From: an uncultured Oscillospiraceae bacterium
Lineage (GTDB): Bacteria > Bacillota > Clostridia > Oscillospirales > Ruminococcaceae
Assembly (NCBI GenBank): GCA_934444765.1
Contig: CAKSDC010000007.1
Coordinates: 25,844-89,843, forward strand
Reading direction: 5' to 3'
Length of the DNA stretch: 64,000 nt
In this document: positions 26,001 to 33,536 of the stretch, piece by piece
How the letters are laid out: each line of letters starts with the position of its first letter
How positions within the stretch are numbered: position 1 is the first letter of the stretch
Program-made: the position numbers and the translations under genes
Notes under the pieces: generated by a model
Databases searched by the model: none
Seen by the model: the letters and a program-made list of their open reading frames with translations, nothing else
What the model was told of the DNA's origin: nothing

Positions 26001-26248
26001 GGTCTTTCAATCTCTATAACTCTTTTAACCACGTCTAAGGTTAAAGGCTCGATATATATTTTATCTGCCATAGCCTTATCTGTCATGATAGTAGCAGGGT
26101 TAGAGTTTACAAGTACTACTTCCAAACCTTCTTGCTTTAAAGCTCTACAAGCCTGAGTACCTGCATAGTCAAACTCGGCTGCCTGACCTATTACTATAGG
26201 ACCAGAACCTATTACTAATACTTTTTTAATATCATTCCTTAATGGCAT
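23048..26248 (-). CDS. carB: Carbamoyl-phosphate synthase large subunit
   Basis: 1066 residues, full length. Two ATP-grasp halves each begin with a GSGPI-xIGQ motif (near residues 13 and 558); a C-terminal MGS-like allosteric domain runs from about 935 (GEIVAIAEKFADMGFELYGTGGT). It makes carbamoyl phosphate from the ammonia delivered by CarA. Inside the PyrR-controlled operon it serves pyrimidine synthesis and probably also arginine. Confidence 0.97.
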   Translation of the reverse strand: MPLRNDIKKVLVIGSGPIVIGQAAEFDYAGTQACRALKQEGLEVVLVNSNPATIMTDKAMADKIYIEPLTLDVVKRVIEIERPDSLLSTLGGQTGLTLSMQLAEEGFLDKYNVKLLGANPETIHKAEDRQAFKDTMEKIGQPCIPSKVVETVQDAVDFAEVISYPVIVRPAFTLGGTGGGIANDETELRDICKNGLRLSPITQVLIEKCISGWKEIEFEVIRDRKGNVITVCSMENFDPVGVHTGDSIVIAPAVTLTDREYQMLRTAAINIIEELKVEGGCNCQFALKPDSFDYAVIEVNPRVSRSSALASKATGYPIAKVATRIAIGYSLDEIINAVTGKTYACFEPALDYVVIKFPKWAFDKFVYAKRTLGTQMKATGEVMAIGTSFEQAMMKAVRSVELGLDSMNMPKLAKLSTDEIMKKLETVTDERSFEVYEALKRGVSVDTIHDMTKIDKWFLNKLMNLVNLEKWLADGELTLEKYRLAKKYGYLDATIEKISGQKCPEYRPAVYKMVDTCAGEFKAETPYFYSTYDEENEAEQFIERTNTGKKKIIVFGSGPIRIGQGIEFDYCSVHCVWTLKELGYEAVICNNNPETVSTDFDTGDRLYFDPLTKEDVTSIIATEKPYGVVVQFGGQTAIKLTRYLADMGVNILGTSADSIDAAEDRERFDEVLEKCGIPRPEGFTVMTTEEAVEVAEKLGYPVLLRPSYVLGGQNMIIAHSDADVIEYMGIITSHNIENPVLIDKYMMGKEVEVDAICDGKDFVIPGIMEHIERAGIHSGDSISVYPAQTLSKKIRSTIIEYTKKLAFALDVIGLVNIQYVVYNDEVYVIEVNPRSSRTVPYISKVTGVPMVDIATKVMLGATLKELGYESGLYPEGDYVAVKVPVFSFEKLHDVDTMLGPEMKSTGECLGIGHTFEDALLKGLIGAGYDLGHQGGVLISVSDTDKGEIVAIAEKFADMGFELYGTGGTASYLNKNMVATNVVSKISEHDDQHEGVIDLLESGKVHYVISTSAKGRIPVRDSVKMRRKSIERSICSLTAIDTANALANVLKSGRSIDDVPLVDITKI

Positions 26249-26268
26249 AATATATAGACCTCCATAAG

Positions 26269-27378
26269 TTAATTTTGCATCATGCTAATAAATTCATCGA
26301 ATAGAAAAGCAGTATCTAAAGGACCACCATGTGCTTCTGGGTGGAACTGTACAGTAAAAGCCTTAATACCATCGTAAGTATAACGAATACCTTCGCAACT
26401 GCCATCGTTAGCGTTTTTGTAAGCCACATAACCATACTTGCTATCTACACTATCATTTACTACTGCATAGCCGTGGTTCTGACTGGTAACAAAAGTATTA
26501 TCGGTGTCTATGTTTATAACTGGTTGGTTAGCTCCTCTGTGACCATACTTTAACTTTTCGGTCTTAGCTCCATGAGCTAAAGCCATTAGTTGATGTCCCA
26601 TACATATACCAAATATAGGAATACCCAACTTGGAAATATCTTTTATATTGTTAATAGTTTCAACGTTTTCGCTTGGGTCTCCAGGGCCATTAGATAACAT
26701 AATACCGTCAGGATTAAGTTCTTTAATAGTTTGAGCGGTAGTAGTAGCAGGTACTACTGTAACGTTGCAACCACGTTTAAGAAGTTCATTTCTAATGTTT
26801 CTCTTGTAACCTAAGTCTATTAGTACCACGTTGAATTTAGGATTTTCTGCCTTGTACTCTAAGATTTCGGTAGTAGTTACAGTCTTAACTGCGTCTACTA
26901 TAGAGAAAGCATTTATAAGTTTAAGAAGTTCATCTTTTTTCTGATACACGTCTTCGGTAGTGATAACACCGTTCATTACACCGTGTTCACGAATCTTACG
27001 AGTTAAACTTCTTGTATCTATGGAATGTATACCTACTATATTATGCTTTTTTAAGAAAGTATCTATAGTTTCTCCCTCGTTCATTCTAAAGTTAGATGGA
27101 GCGTTACACCATTCACGAACTATATAGCCACTAACGTATGATTTAGCGGATTCGTAGTCTTCATCGTTTACGCCATAGTTACCTATTAACGGAAAAGTCT
27201 GTGTAACTATCTGTCCATAGTAGCTTGGGTCGGTTAGTGTTTCTTGATATGCTGTCATACCAGTAGTAAATACTACTTCGCCTATAACTGTACCCTTAGC
27301 ACCAAAAGACACGCCTTGAAATACAGTACCATCGGAAAGCATTAGATAAGCCTTTTCACCTTGATTAAACAAAGTCAT
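26269..27378 (-). CDS. carA: Carbamoyl-phosphate synthase small subunit
   Basis: A 369-residue glutaminase subunit. The N-terminal CPSase small domain has GEVVFTTGMTAYQETLTDPSYYGQ; the class I amidotransferase domain has the nucleophile motif FGICMGHQL near residue 260 and the His/Glu pair in VQFHPEAHGGP near 345. It is 20 bp upstream of carB. Confidence 0.97.
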   Translation of the reverse strand: MTLFNQGEKAYLMLSDGTVFQGVSFGAKGTVIGEVVFTTGMTAYQETLTDPSYYGQIVTQTFPLIGNYGVNDEDYESAKSYVSGYIVREWCNAPSNFRMNEGETIDTFLKKHNIVGIHSIDTRSLTRKIREHGVMNGVITTEDVYQKKDELLKLINAFSIVDAVKTVTTTEILEYKAENPKFNVVLIDLGYKRNIRNELLKRGCNVTVVPATTTAQTIKELNPDGIMLSNGPGDPSENVETINNIKDISKLGIPIFGICMGHQLMALAHGAKTEKLKYGHRGANQPVINIDTDNTFVTSQNHGYAVVNDSVDSKYGYVAYKNANDGSCEGIRYTYDGIKAFTVQFHPEAHGGPLDTAFLFDEFISMMQN

Positions 27379-27472
27379 AATTTAAAATCAACCTCTCTTA
27401 TTAGATATTTGTACTATAGTTAGTACAATATTTATACGTATGGAACGTAACAGTACGTTCCATAGATACACA

Positions 27473-28387
27473 CTATATGTTAGACATAATATCGTCTCTC
27501 ATGCGAATAACTTCACGCCTTGAGGCTTGGGCGAAGTCTCTTTCATCGCAACCTTCTTTTTGATATGCACACATTATACCTCTTGAAGAGTTTACTATTG
27601 CACCAAGACCGTCTTTATCAAAAGCACCCTTTAAGCCTTTAGCTCCGCCACCTTGCGCACCGTAACCTGGTACTAAAAACATAGTATGTGGTAAGCGACT
27701 TCTAAGTTCGGTTAGCTGTTCTGGATAGGTAGCACCTACTACAGCACCTACAGAAGAGTATCCATACTTGCCTATTTGAGTACTTCCCCAACTTTCACAC
27801 ATATCGCCCATGGTAGCGTATATAGAAGTATCTCCAATCTTTTGGTCTTGTAGTTCACCACTGGATTTGTTGGAAGTCTTAACTAATACGAATATACCCT
27901 TATCTTTCTCTTGACATATCTTTAGTAGAGGGTTAATGCCGTCGCTACCAAGATAGCCATTAACTGTAAGGGCATCGCCACCGAAAGCCTCTATACTTGC
28001 AGAACCTACTGTGGTAGTTCCTAAATGAGCGGTAGCATACGCTTCCATAGTAGCACCTATATCGTTTCTTTTACCGTCAGTGATGACAAACATACCTTTA
28101 CTCTTAGCATACTCTATAGTTTCGGTTAGAGTTTTAACACCTTGCCAACCATACATTTCATAGTACGCACACTGAGGCTTAATAGCTGGTGCTAAGTCGT
28201 ACACTTGGTCTATAATAGCCTTATTGAACATCAATAGGGCTTTAGAAGCACCTTCTAAAGTTTCGCCATACTTAGCAAAACACTCTTGCTTTATATAGTT
28301 AGGAACGTAGTCCAACTTAGGGTCTAAACCTACTACGGTAGGATTTTTTAAAGTTATAATTTTACTTAATAATCTATCAAAAGACAT
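27473..28387 (-). CDS. pyrF: Orotidine 5'-phosphate decarboxylase (long type)
   Basis: A 304-residue OMP decarboxylase of the longer type 2 group, converting OMP to UMP. Seen are VGLDPKLDYVP, IKPQCAYYEMYGWQG near residue 85, and the catalytic FVITDGKRNDIGATM near 118 with the Lys-Asp pair. It lies between pyrC and carA; the 94-bp gap after it holds a GGAACGTA/TACGTTCC hairpin. Confidence 0.95.
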   Translation of the reverse strand: MSFDRLLSKIITLKNPTVVGLDPKLDYVPNYIKQECFAKYGETLEGASKALLMFNKAIIDQVYDLAPAIKPQCAYYEMYGWQGVKTLTETIEYAKSKGMFVITDGKRNDIGATMEAYATAHLGTTTVGSASIEAFGGDALTVNGYLGSDGINPLLKICQEKDKGIFVLVKTSNKSSGELQDQKIGDTSIYATMGDMCESWGSTQIGKYGYSSVGAVVGATYPEQLTELRSRLPHTMFLVPGYGAQGGGAKGLKGAFDKDGLGAIVNSSRGIMCAYQKEGCDERDFAQASRREVIRMRDDIMSNI

Positions 28388-28410
28388 TGCAAGTACTCCT
28401 TTATATAATA

Positions 28411-29679
28411 TTAGTCTAAATAGCTGTATACTATCTTACCGTTAGAGATAGTCATTACAGGCTTACCTGTAAGAGTCATACCCTTAAATACGGTATTTTT
28501 AGACTTAGAATGTAACTCTTCAGGAACGACTTTCCATTGCATATTAACGTCGGCAAGCACTATGTTAGCGTTAGCACCTACTTTTAGAGTTTCCACTGGA
28601 ACGTTAAGTATCTTTCTTGGATTTACACTCATAAGTTCCACTATCTTCTGTAAAGACACCTTTCCAGTCTTATACAGTGCAGTTACCACACCAGCAAAAG
28701 AAGTTTCTAAACCTACTACACCATTAGGAGCGGTTTCAAACTTAGCCTTTTCCTCTTTAGTATGTGGAGCATGGTCGGTAACTATGCAATCCACCGTGCC
28801 GTCTAATACGCCTTCTACTACTGCGTCAACGTCGAACTGTTCTCTAAGTGGAGGGTTCATTCTAAAGTCAGCGTCTAAGCCACGTAACTTTTCATGAGTT
28901 AGTAGCATATAGTGTGGAGCAGTTTCACAAGTTACTTTTACTCCCCTACGTTTAGCATCTCTAACCAAAGCTATACTACCTTCGGTGCTTACGTGTGCTA
29001 TATGGATTGCTCCGTTTACAGAATGTGCAAGGGCTATTTCACGTGCAGTAATACTATCTTCAGAAGCTCTATCCATACCCTTAACGCCTAACTCTTTAGA
29101 TACCGTTCCCTTATGCATTATGCCACCTTTGATTATGTTAAGGTCTTCACAATGGGAAATAATAGGCATATCGACTTCGTAGGCTTTTTTGATAGCTTTA
29201 CGCATGATATCGGCATTTTCTACTGGTCTACCGTCATCAGATACGGCAATAGCACCAGCCTTTTTTAACACGGCAAAGTCTGTGAGTTTTTCGCCCTTCA
29301 TATCGTTGGTAATACTTGCTATAGGATACACTGTTACACCCGTAGGTTTCGCCTTGGATATAACATAGTCTATAGTATCCACACTATCTATAACGGGTTT
29401 AGTGTTAGGCATACAGGCTACACCTGTAAATCCGCCAGCCAAAGCCGACTTACAACCAGTAACTATATCTTCTTTATGTGTTAGTCCAGGGTCACGAAAG
29501 TGTACGTGCATATCGAATAGCGATGGCATAGCCACCAAGTTAGTACCATCGATAACCTTATCGGCTGATACGTTACAGTTACTGTGTATCGCTTCTATTT
29601 TGCCGTCTTTAATGTAGATATCGCATATAGTGTCCAAATCGATGTCTACGGCTCTAACGTTCTTAATTAATATAGTCAA
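28411..29679 (-). CDS. pyrC: Dihydroorotase (class I)
   Basis: A 422-residue zinc amidohydrolase that cyclises carbamoyl aspartate. Metal ligands appear in DMHVHFRDPG near residue 57, SHCEDLN near 175, HVSTEGS near 228 and VTDHAPH near 302. The TTG at 29679 is chosen since GGGAG lies 8 bases upstream; the GTG three codons before is inside the ribosome site. It is the second gene of the operon. Confidence 0.95.
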   Translation of the reverse strand: MTILIKNVRAVDIDLDTICDIYIKDGKIEAIHSNCNVSADKVIDGTNLVAMPSLFDMHVHFRDPGLTHKEDIVTGCKSALAGGFTGVACMPNTKPVIDSVDTIDYVISKAKPTGVTVYPIASITNDMKGEKLTDFAVLKKAGAIAVSDDGRPVENADIMRKAIKKAYEVDMPIISHCEDLNIIKGGIMHKGTVSKELGVKGMDRASEDSITAREIALAHSVNGAIHIAHVSTEGSIALVRDAKRRGVKVTCETAPHYMLLTHEKLRGLDADFRMNPPLREQFDVDAVVEGVLDGTVDCIVTDHAPHTKEEKAKFETAPNGVVGLETSFAGVVTALYKTGKVSLQKIVELMSVNPRKILNVPVETLKVGANANIVLADVNMQWKVVPEELHSKSKNTVFKGMTLTGKPVMTISNGKIVYSYLD

Positions 29680-29704
29680 TGTAAACACTCCCTTTTAAAT
29701 AATA

Positions 29705-30241
29705 TTACGCTTGCAAAGGCGAAAATATAGATACTTTATCTATACTATCAAGTTCTTTAACGCTAACCTTAACCAGTTCATCTTTAGAAGTAGGAACGTT
29801 TTTTCCCACATAGTCTGGTCTAATAGGTAGTTCTCTGTGACCTCTATCTATTAGTACTGCCAGTTGAACCACGTTAGGTCTGCCACGTTTAATAATAGCG
29901 TCTAAAGAGGCTCTTGCGGTTCTACCCGTAGATATTACATCATCTACTATTATTACACGTCTACCTGTGACGTTAAAGTTAATATCTGTATTGTCGTTAA
30001 TAGAAGGTTCTTTCATATCGTCACGATAGCAAGTTATATCTATAGAGCCACAGTCAACACGTATCCCCTCAATTTCAAATATTTTATTAGATATTCTATC
30101 GGCTAATATCTTACCACGTGATAGTATACCCACTAAGCAGATACTATTTGCACCTCTATTGCGTTCTAAAATTTCGTAGGTAATGCGAGAGATGGCTCTT
30201 TTAATGGAACTTTCGTCCATAATAATAGCTTTTTCGTTCAA
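29705..30241 (-). CDS. pyrR: Bifunctional PyrR: attenuation regulator / uracil phosphoribosyltransferase
   Basis: A 178-residue PRT-fold protein with the PRPP loop RRVIIVDDVISTGRTARASLD near residue 90 and the GILSRG hood region near 38. PyrR binds pyr leader RNA when UMP/UTP is high and favours termination; the enzyme activity is minor. A TTG start follows GGAGGT by 9 bases; an ATG about seven codons later would be a weaker alternative. It is the first gene of the operon, right behind its own target RNA. Confidence 0.95.
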   Translation of the reverse strand: MNEKAIIMDESSIKRAISRITYEILERNRGANSICLVGILSRGKILADRISNKIFEIEGIRVDCGSIDITCYRDDMKEPSINDNTDINFNVTGRRVIIVDDVISTGRTARASLDAIIKRGRPNVVQLAVLIDRGHRELPIRPDYVGKNVPTSKDELVKVSVKELDSIDKVSIFSPLQA

Positions 30242-30260
30242 TAGTTAGTCACCTCCAATT

Positions 30261-30418
30261 AAAAAAAATACCTATTCACTTTTAATAAGGCGAACAGGCA
30301 TTGATATCTTAATATAATACTATAGATAGTATAAACGCACTTATGCCACTAAACATAAGGATATATACTAATAATTTTTAAATATTATGATTACAAAACC
30401 TTGAAACCTCTCTGGATT
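30261..30418 (-). promoter_or_regulatory. PyrR-binding attenuator of the pyr operon
   Basis: On the minus strand the leader holds AATCCAGAGAGGTT (30405-30418), which fits the PyrR anti-antiterminator loop consensus ARUCCNGNGAGGYU at every position. About 110 bases downstream is a terminator: arms CCTGTTCGC and GTGAATAGG (30271-30298, two G-U pairs) followed by eight T. This is the classical arrangement for UMP-dependent attenuation. Confidence 0.88.
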
Positions 30419-30443
30419 TTCTTAAAGGATTTTACTATATAGT

Positions 30444-30472
30444 ATTATAGCACGTTTCATTGGATTTGTAAA
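30444..30472 (-). promoter_or_regulatory. Promoter of the pyr operon
   Basis: On the minus strand TTTACA (30467-30472), 17 bp, extended -10 TGC-TATAAT (30444-30449). The start would be near 30437, placing the PyrR site about 20 bases into the transcript. Confidence 0.8.
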
Positions 30473-30508
30473 GCAATATTTTAATAATTTTAATATTTTT
30501 GTTACGTT

Positions 30509-30721
30509 CTAAAAAATTCTTGCCATTATATAGTTAGAAGAACTATAACAGACTGGGCAGTACTTTGGAATATTACTATTAATGGTAACGTTTCCACAAC
30601 GGCGACACTCCCAAGCAGATACTTTTGATTTAGTAGTATCTTTATTATATAATAAAAGGGCTTTATATGGGGTGTAGTTTACACTACTATTATTGCAACT
30701 ATTAATAATATTATAGTTCAT
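30509..30721 (-). CDS. Rubredoxin-like zinc-ribbon small protein
   Basis: A 70-residue protein. The last half is a rubredoxin-like or zinc-ribbon module: WECRRCGNV (C-x2-C) and YCPVCYSSS (C-x2-C), 15 residues apart. The first half is polar and without motif. Such modules end rubrerythrins or stand alone, binding Fe or Zn. The RBS AAGGAG and a perfect promoter show that it is an independent, probably well expressed gene. Function unknown. Confidence 0.75.
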   Translation of the reverse strand: MNYNIINSCNNSSVNYTPYKALLLYNKDTTKSKVSAWECRRCGNVTINSNIPKYCPVCYSSSNYIMARIF

Positions 30722-30772
30722 ATATATGTACTCCTTTCTACGTGTATTCGTTTAACCTTGACTAATACCTAT

Positions 30773-30801
30773 ATTATATATTAAACTAAATACAATGTCA
30801 A
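30773..30801 (-). promoter_or_regulatory. Consensus promoter of rubredoxin-like gene
   Basis: On the minus strand TTGACA (30796-30801), 17 bp, TATAAT (30773-30778), a perfect match. Confidence 0.85.
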
Positions 30802-30937
30802 TACATTTTAAAATATTAAACGTTTTATACACAAAAAATTAAACTTTTCAGAACCACAATATTCCAAATATACACTTAAAGACTTTTAAACCCTACTAAC
30901 AAAAAAATCTTTTTTGATAAAAACCACAAAAAAACTA

Positions 30938-30966
30938 TTGACTTTTTAAATAATTTGTTATATAAT
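30938..30966 (+). promoter_or_regulatory. Strong promoter facing right in a gene-free gap
   Basis: TTGACT (30938-30943), 17 bp, TATAAT (30961-30966) on the plus strand. No protein gene of normal size follows on this strand for thousands of bases. Confidence 0.75.
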
Positions 30967-30971
30967 AATAA

Positions 30972-31072
30972 TTACAGAAAGAATTAATCTGTGACTATTA
31001 TTAAAGCTGTAATCTTCTTCATAATATAAACCTCTTGTAAGAGCCGTTCAAACACTATTGAACGGCTCTGAA
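30972..31072 (+). ncRNA. Candidate small structured RNA (unknown)
   Basis: The stretch starts about 7 bases after a near-perfect -10 box. ATTACAG (30971-30977) can pair with CTGTAAT (31007-31013), and a 12-bp perfect hairpin AGAGCCGTTCAA / TTGAACGGCTCT (31040-31069) closes it. It also contains a 12-codon frame from GTG at 30991 (MTIIKAVIFFII), hydrophobic, with a weak AGAAAG before it. It could be a small RNA, a tiny-peptide gene, or an antisense RNA to the gene at 31088 if it reads on to the terminator at 31344. Not matched to a known RNA family by eye. Confidence 0.45.
31040..31069. terminator. 12-bp stem-loop between Arc-like gene and small RNA
   Basis: A perfect 12-bp stem (AGAGCCGTTCAA / TTGAACGGCTCT) with a 6-base loop between two converging units. 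T-runs are poor on both sides. Confidence 0.55.
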
Positions 31073-31087
31073 CTGATATATATAGTA

Positions 31088-31273
31088 TTAGGTATCTTCT
31101 GCTTGTGTGGTAGTATCTTTTTTAGCCTTACGCTTTCTATACTTAACACATTCGGTTAATAGGTACTCTATTTGACCGTTTACAGAACGGAAGTCACTTT
31201 CTGCCCATTCGTATATTTCCGAATACAACTTATTAGATAGCCTTAAAGGTATCTGTTTTTTACTCTCTGCCAA
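31088..31273 (-). CDS. Arc-like ribbon-helix-helix small protein
   Basis: A 61-residue protein. KKQIPLRLSNKLYSEIYEWAESD followed by NGQIEYLLTECV fits the Arc/CopG ribbon-helix-helix fold: a basic beta strand and two helices. A Lys/Thr-rich tail follows. It lies 117 bp downstream of the SPFH gene on the same strand; similar Arc-like proteins sit beside SPFH genes in other Clostridia from memory. It probably binds DNA as a dimer. No toxin partner is seen. Confidence 0.75.
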   Translation of the reverse strand: MAESKKQIPLRLSNKLYSEIYEWAESDFRSVNGQIEYLLTECVKYRKRKAKKDTTTQAEDT

Positions 31274-31343
31274 AATATCACCTACTTATTAACACTTTAG
31301 AATATTATACAACATATACAGAGTAAAGTCAATAATACTATCC

Positions 31344-31371
31344 CTCACCTACGCATAGATGAGGGATTTTT
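31344..31371 (+). terminator. Rightward intrinsic terminator inside the leftward Arc/SPFH pair
   Basis: The arms ATCCCTCA and TGAGGGAT are followed by six T on the plus strand. The only plus-strand promoter before it is the one at 30938. It may also mark the end of the SPFH message on the minus strand, but the T-run favours the plus direction. Confidence 0.6.
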
Positions 31372-31390
31372 TAGTTACATCTTAAAGTAG

Positions 31391-32350
31391 TTAGTATATA
31401 CTACCACTATTTACTACGGGTTGAGCATCTTTATTTCCGCATAGCACTACTAATAGATTGCTTACCATAACGGCTTTTCTTTCCTCGTCTAATTCGCATA
31501 CTTGATTTTCGGATAGCTTATCAAGAGCCATCTGTACCATACCTACAGCACCTTCTACTATCTTTTGTCTTGCGTCGATGACGGCGGTAGCCTGTTGTCT
31601 TTGTAGCATAGCAGAGGCTATTTCTGGTGCGTATGCTAAGTGAGTAATTCTTGCTTCACATATTTTGATACCCGCTATATCTACTCTATTTTGAAGTTCT
31701 TGACATATTTCGTCTGCAACCTCTTTAGAAGAACCTCTTAACGATATGGTATCGTCACCGTTGGCATCGTAAGGATACTTTCTAATTACGTCACGTAAAG
31801 CAGAATCGGATTGAATAGATACAAACTCGTTATAGTTTTCTACGTTGAATACCGCTTTAGCAGTATTTTCTATCTTCCAGATTACTACTATACCTACTTC
31901 TATAGGATTACCCAATTCATCGTTAATCTTTTGTTTTTGATTGTTTAAAGTCATAGCTTTTAGGGATATCTTCTTAGTAATAAAACCCGCTGGAGTAGTT
32001 CCTGATTGAGCCATTTCGGAAGAAATGCCTTTTGTGTTTATAGCAGTACAGAATGGATTTACAAAGTATATACCTTCATGCCTTAAAGTGCCTACATACT
32101 CCCCGAATAGTGTTAATACATACGCTTCGTTAGGGTTTAGTACCTTGATACCTAACCAAGGTATCCAACCTATACATAGGTATACTATACATACTACAAA
32201 TAGTGGAATATTATCCAACATTACAAACGCTATACAACCTACTATACTAAGTAAGTATAACAGTATAGTTAATAGTAGTACTCCTATACCTTTTGGAGCT
32301 TTTAGTTCTTTTTCTTCTACAGTTTTGTTACTTTGTTGAGTGTCTTTCAT
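31391..32350 (-). CDS. SPFH domain (stomatin/prohibitin-like) membrane protein
   Basis: 319 residues: a cytoplasmic N-terminus, two membrane helices (about 25-47 and 50-70), then the SPFH domain (GIKVLNPNEAYVLTLFGEYVG on through EICQELQNRVDIAGIKICEARI) and an Ala/Gln-rich helical end. SPFH proteins form large ring assemblies at the membrane and organise proteases or lipid domains. A consensus promoter and AGGAGG lie upstream. The Arc-like gene follows. Confidence 0.9.
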   Translation of the reverse strand: MKDTQQSNKTVEEKELKAPKGIGVLLLTILLYLLSIVGCIAFVMLDNIPLFVVCIVYLCIGWIPWLGIKVLNPNEAYVLTLFGEYVGTLRHEGIYFVNPFCTAINTKGISSEMAQSGTTPAGFITKKISLKAMTLNNQKQKINDELGNPIEVGIVVIWKIENTAKAVFNVENYNEFVSIQSDSALRDVIRKYPYDANGDDTISLRGSSKEVADEICQELQNRVDIAGIKICEARITHLAYAPEIASAMLQRQQATAVIDARQKIVEGAVGMVQMALDKLSENQVCELDEERKAVMVSNLLVVLCGNKDAQPVVNSGSIY

Positions 32351-32401
32351 GGTTACATACCTCCAATATGTAATATATATTTGATTTTTTATGATATCAA
32401 A

Positions 32402-32430
32402 ATTATATCACACTGATTACTAAAAGTCAA
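32402..32430 (-). promoter_or_regulatory. Sigma-A promoter of the SPFH gene
   Basis: On the minus strand TTGACT (32425-32430), 17 bp, TATAAT (32402-32407). Confidence 0.75.
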
Positions 32431-32467
32431 TACTTTTTGGAAATATTTTTTAAAAAAATAGAACGCC

Positions 32468-33529
32468 TTAACTAAGACGTTCTAATATAGTTCCATTATG
32501 TTTGATGCTATCTTTTAGTTTAGATATTAACTTTTCAGCTACCAATAGTATGGATATCACTAATATAGTACTAAAGATATCTTTAAATATTCCCGTTATG
32601 TTGCACTGTCTTAGTATGCTACTTATTATACTATTTTCGATAAAATATAGTATAGGTCTATGCATACCATACACTATTAGACTATGCTTTCCTAAATAAC
32701 TTAACAGACTACTTTTACTACTTAAAGTCACTATGTATAGTACCAATACTATACTACTTGCACCTATCATATAGGATTTACTCGCATTTAGTATCTGTGT
32801 ACTATGAAACCTATTTAACGCTATGCCTAAAAGTAATAGTAACGGAACACATCTATTTTTAAATATAACCGTTCTATACCGTTCCTCATGATAGAGTATG
32901 TTCACTAATGAACCTAACATCATAAAGTACAACGCAGGACTAAGCACTTGCAACGATAGACAGACTTTAGTATCGTCACCATTATATAGTAACAGTCTAT
33001 TTATAGGTTGAGTTATTATCAACAGTACTATCATAGAAGATACTATATATGCTTTAGTCTTAGTACTATGGATATCTTTAAAAGCATACTTTCTAAAATA
33101 ATAGTATACTAATATGGATATCAAATATAGTGGCAGATACCATAGTGCAAAGTTCATTAACGGAATGTCGTATAAGTATCTACCAGATAGTAGATAACTT
33201 TTTAACCATACCAATACATTGGGTGTCCAATCTAAAGACTGCACATACTTATTCCCTATGGGTCTAACTAATATATACATCACGATTGCAGAAAGTACAA
33301 AAAACATACTATATAACTTTATAATCCCTTTGGATTTTTTTATGGCATACGTTTTAAAGTCCACCTTTGGTGCGGTAGTCATCAAGTATCCCGAACAGAA
33401 AAAAAACAGTGGCATATGGAAAGTATATATAAAGTTTCCTACCTGTCCAACGTTTTGACAGTGTCCCAATACCACACATATTATACCTATGCCCTTTAGT
33501 ATGTCTATCTGCTGATTTCTATTATCCAT
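32468..33529 (-). CDS. Membrane acyltransferase (acyltransferase 3 family)
   Basis: A 353-residue protein with about ten membrane helices. The N-terminal block IDILKGIGIICVVLGHC holds the conserved His near residue 22, and FHMPLFFFCSGYL near 37 is the second family signature. Members O-acetylate sugars, peptidoglycan or other surface polymers using acyl-CoA. The acceptor is unknown. Its stop lies 7 bp inside a TAGAACG / CGTTCTA hairpin, and it begins 7 bp after the HD hydrolase gene. Confidence 0.85.
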   Translation of the reverse strand: MDNRNQQIDILKGIGIICVVLGHCQNVGQVGNFIYTFHMPLFFFCSGYLMTTAPKVDFKTYAIKKSKGIIKLYSMFFVLSAIVMYILVRPIGNKYVQSLDWTPNVLVWLKSYLLSGRYLYDIPLMNFALWYLPLYLISILVYYYFRKYAFKDIHSTKTKAYIVSSMIVLLIITQPINRLLLYNGDDTKVCLSLQVLSPALYFMMLGSLVNILYHEERYRTVIFKNRCVPLLLLLGIALNRFHSTQILNASKSYMIGASSIVLVLYIVTLSSKSSLLSYLGKHSLIVYGMHRPILYFIENSIISSILRQCNITGIFKDIFSTILVISILLVAEKLISKLKDSIKHNGTILERLS

Positions 33530-33536
33530 GGCAATA

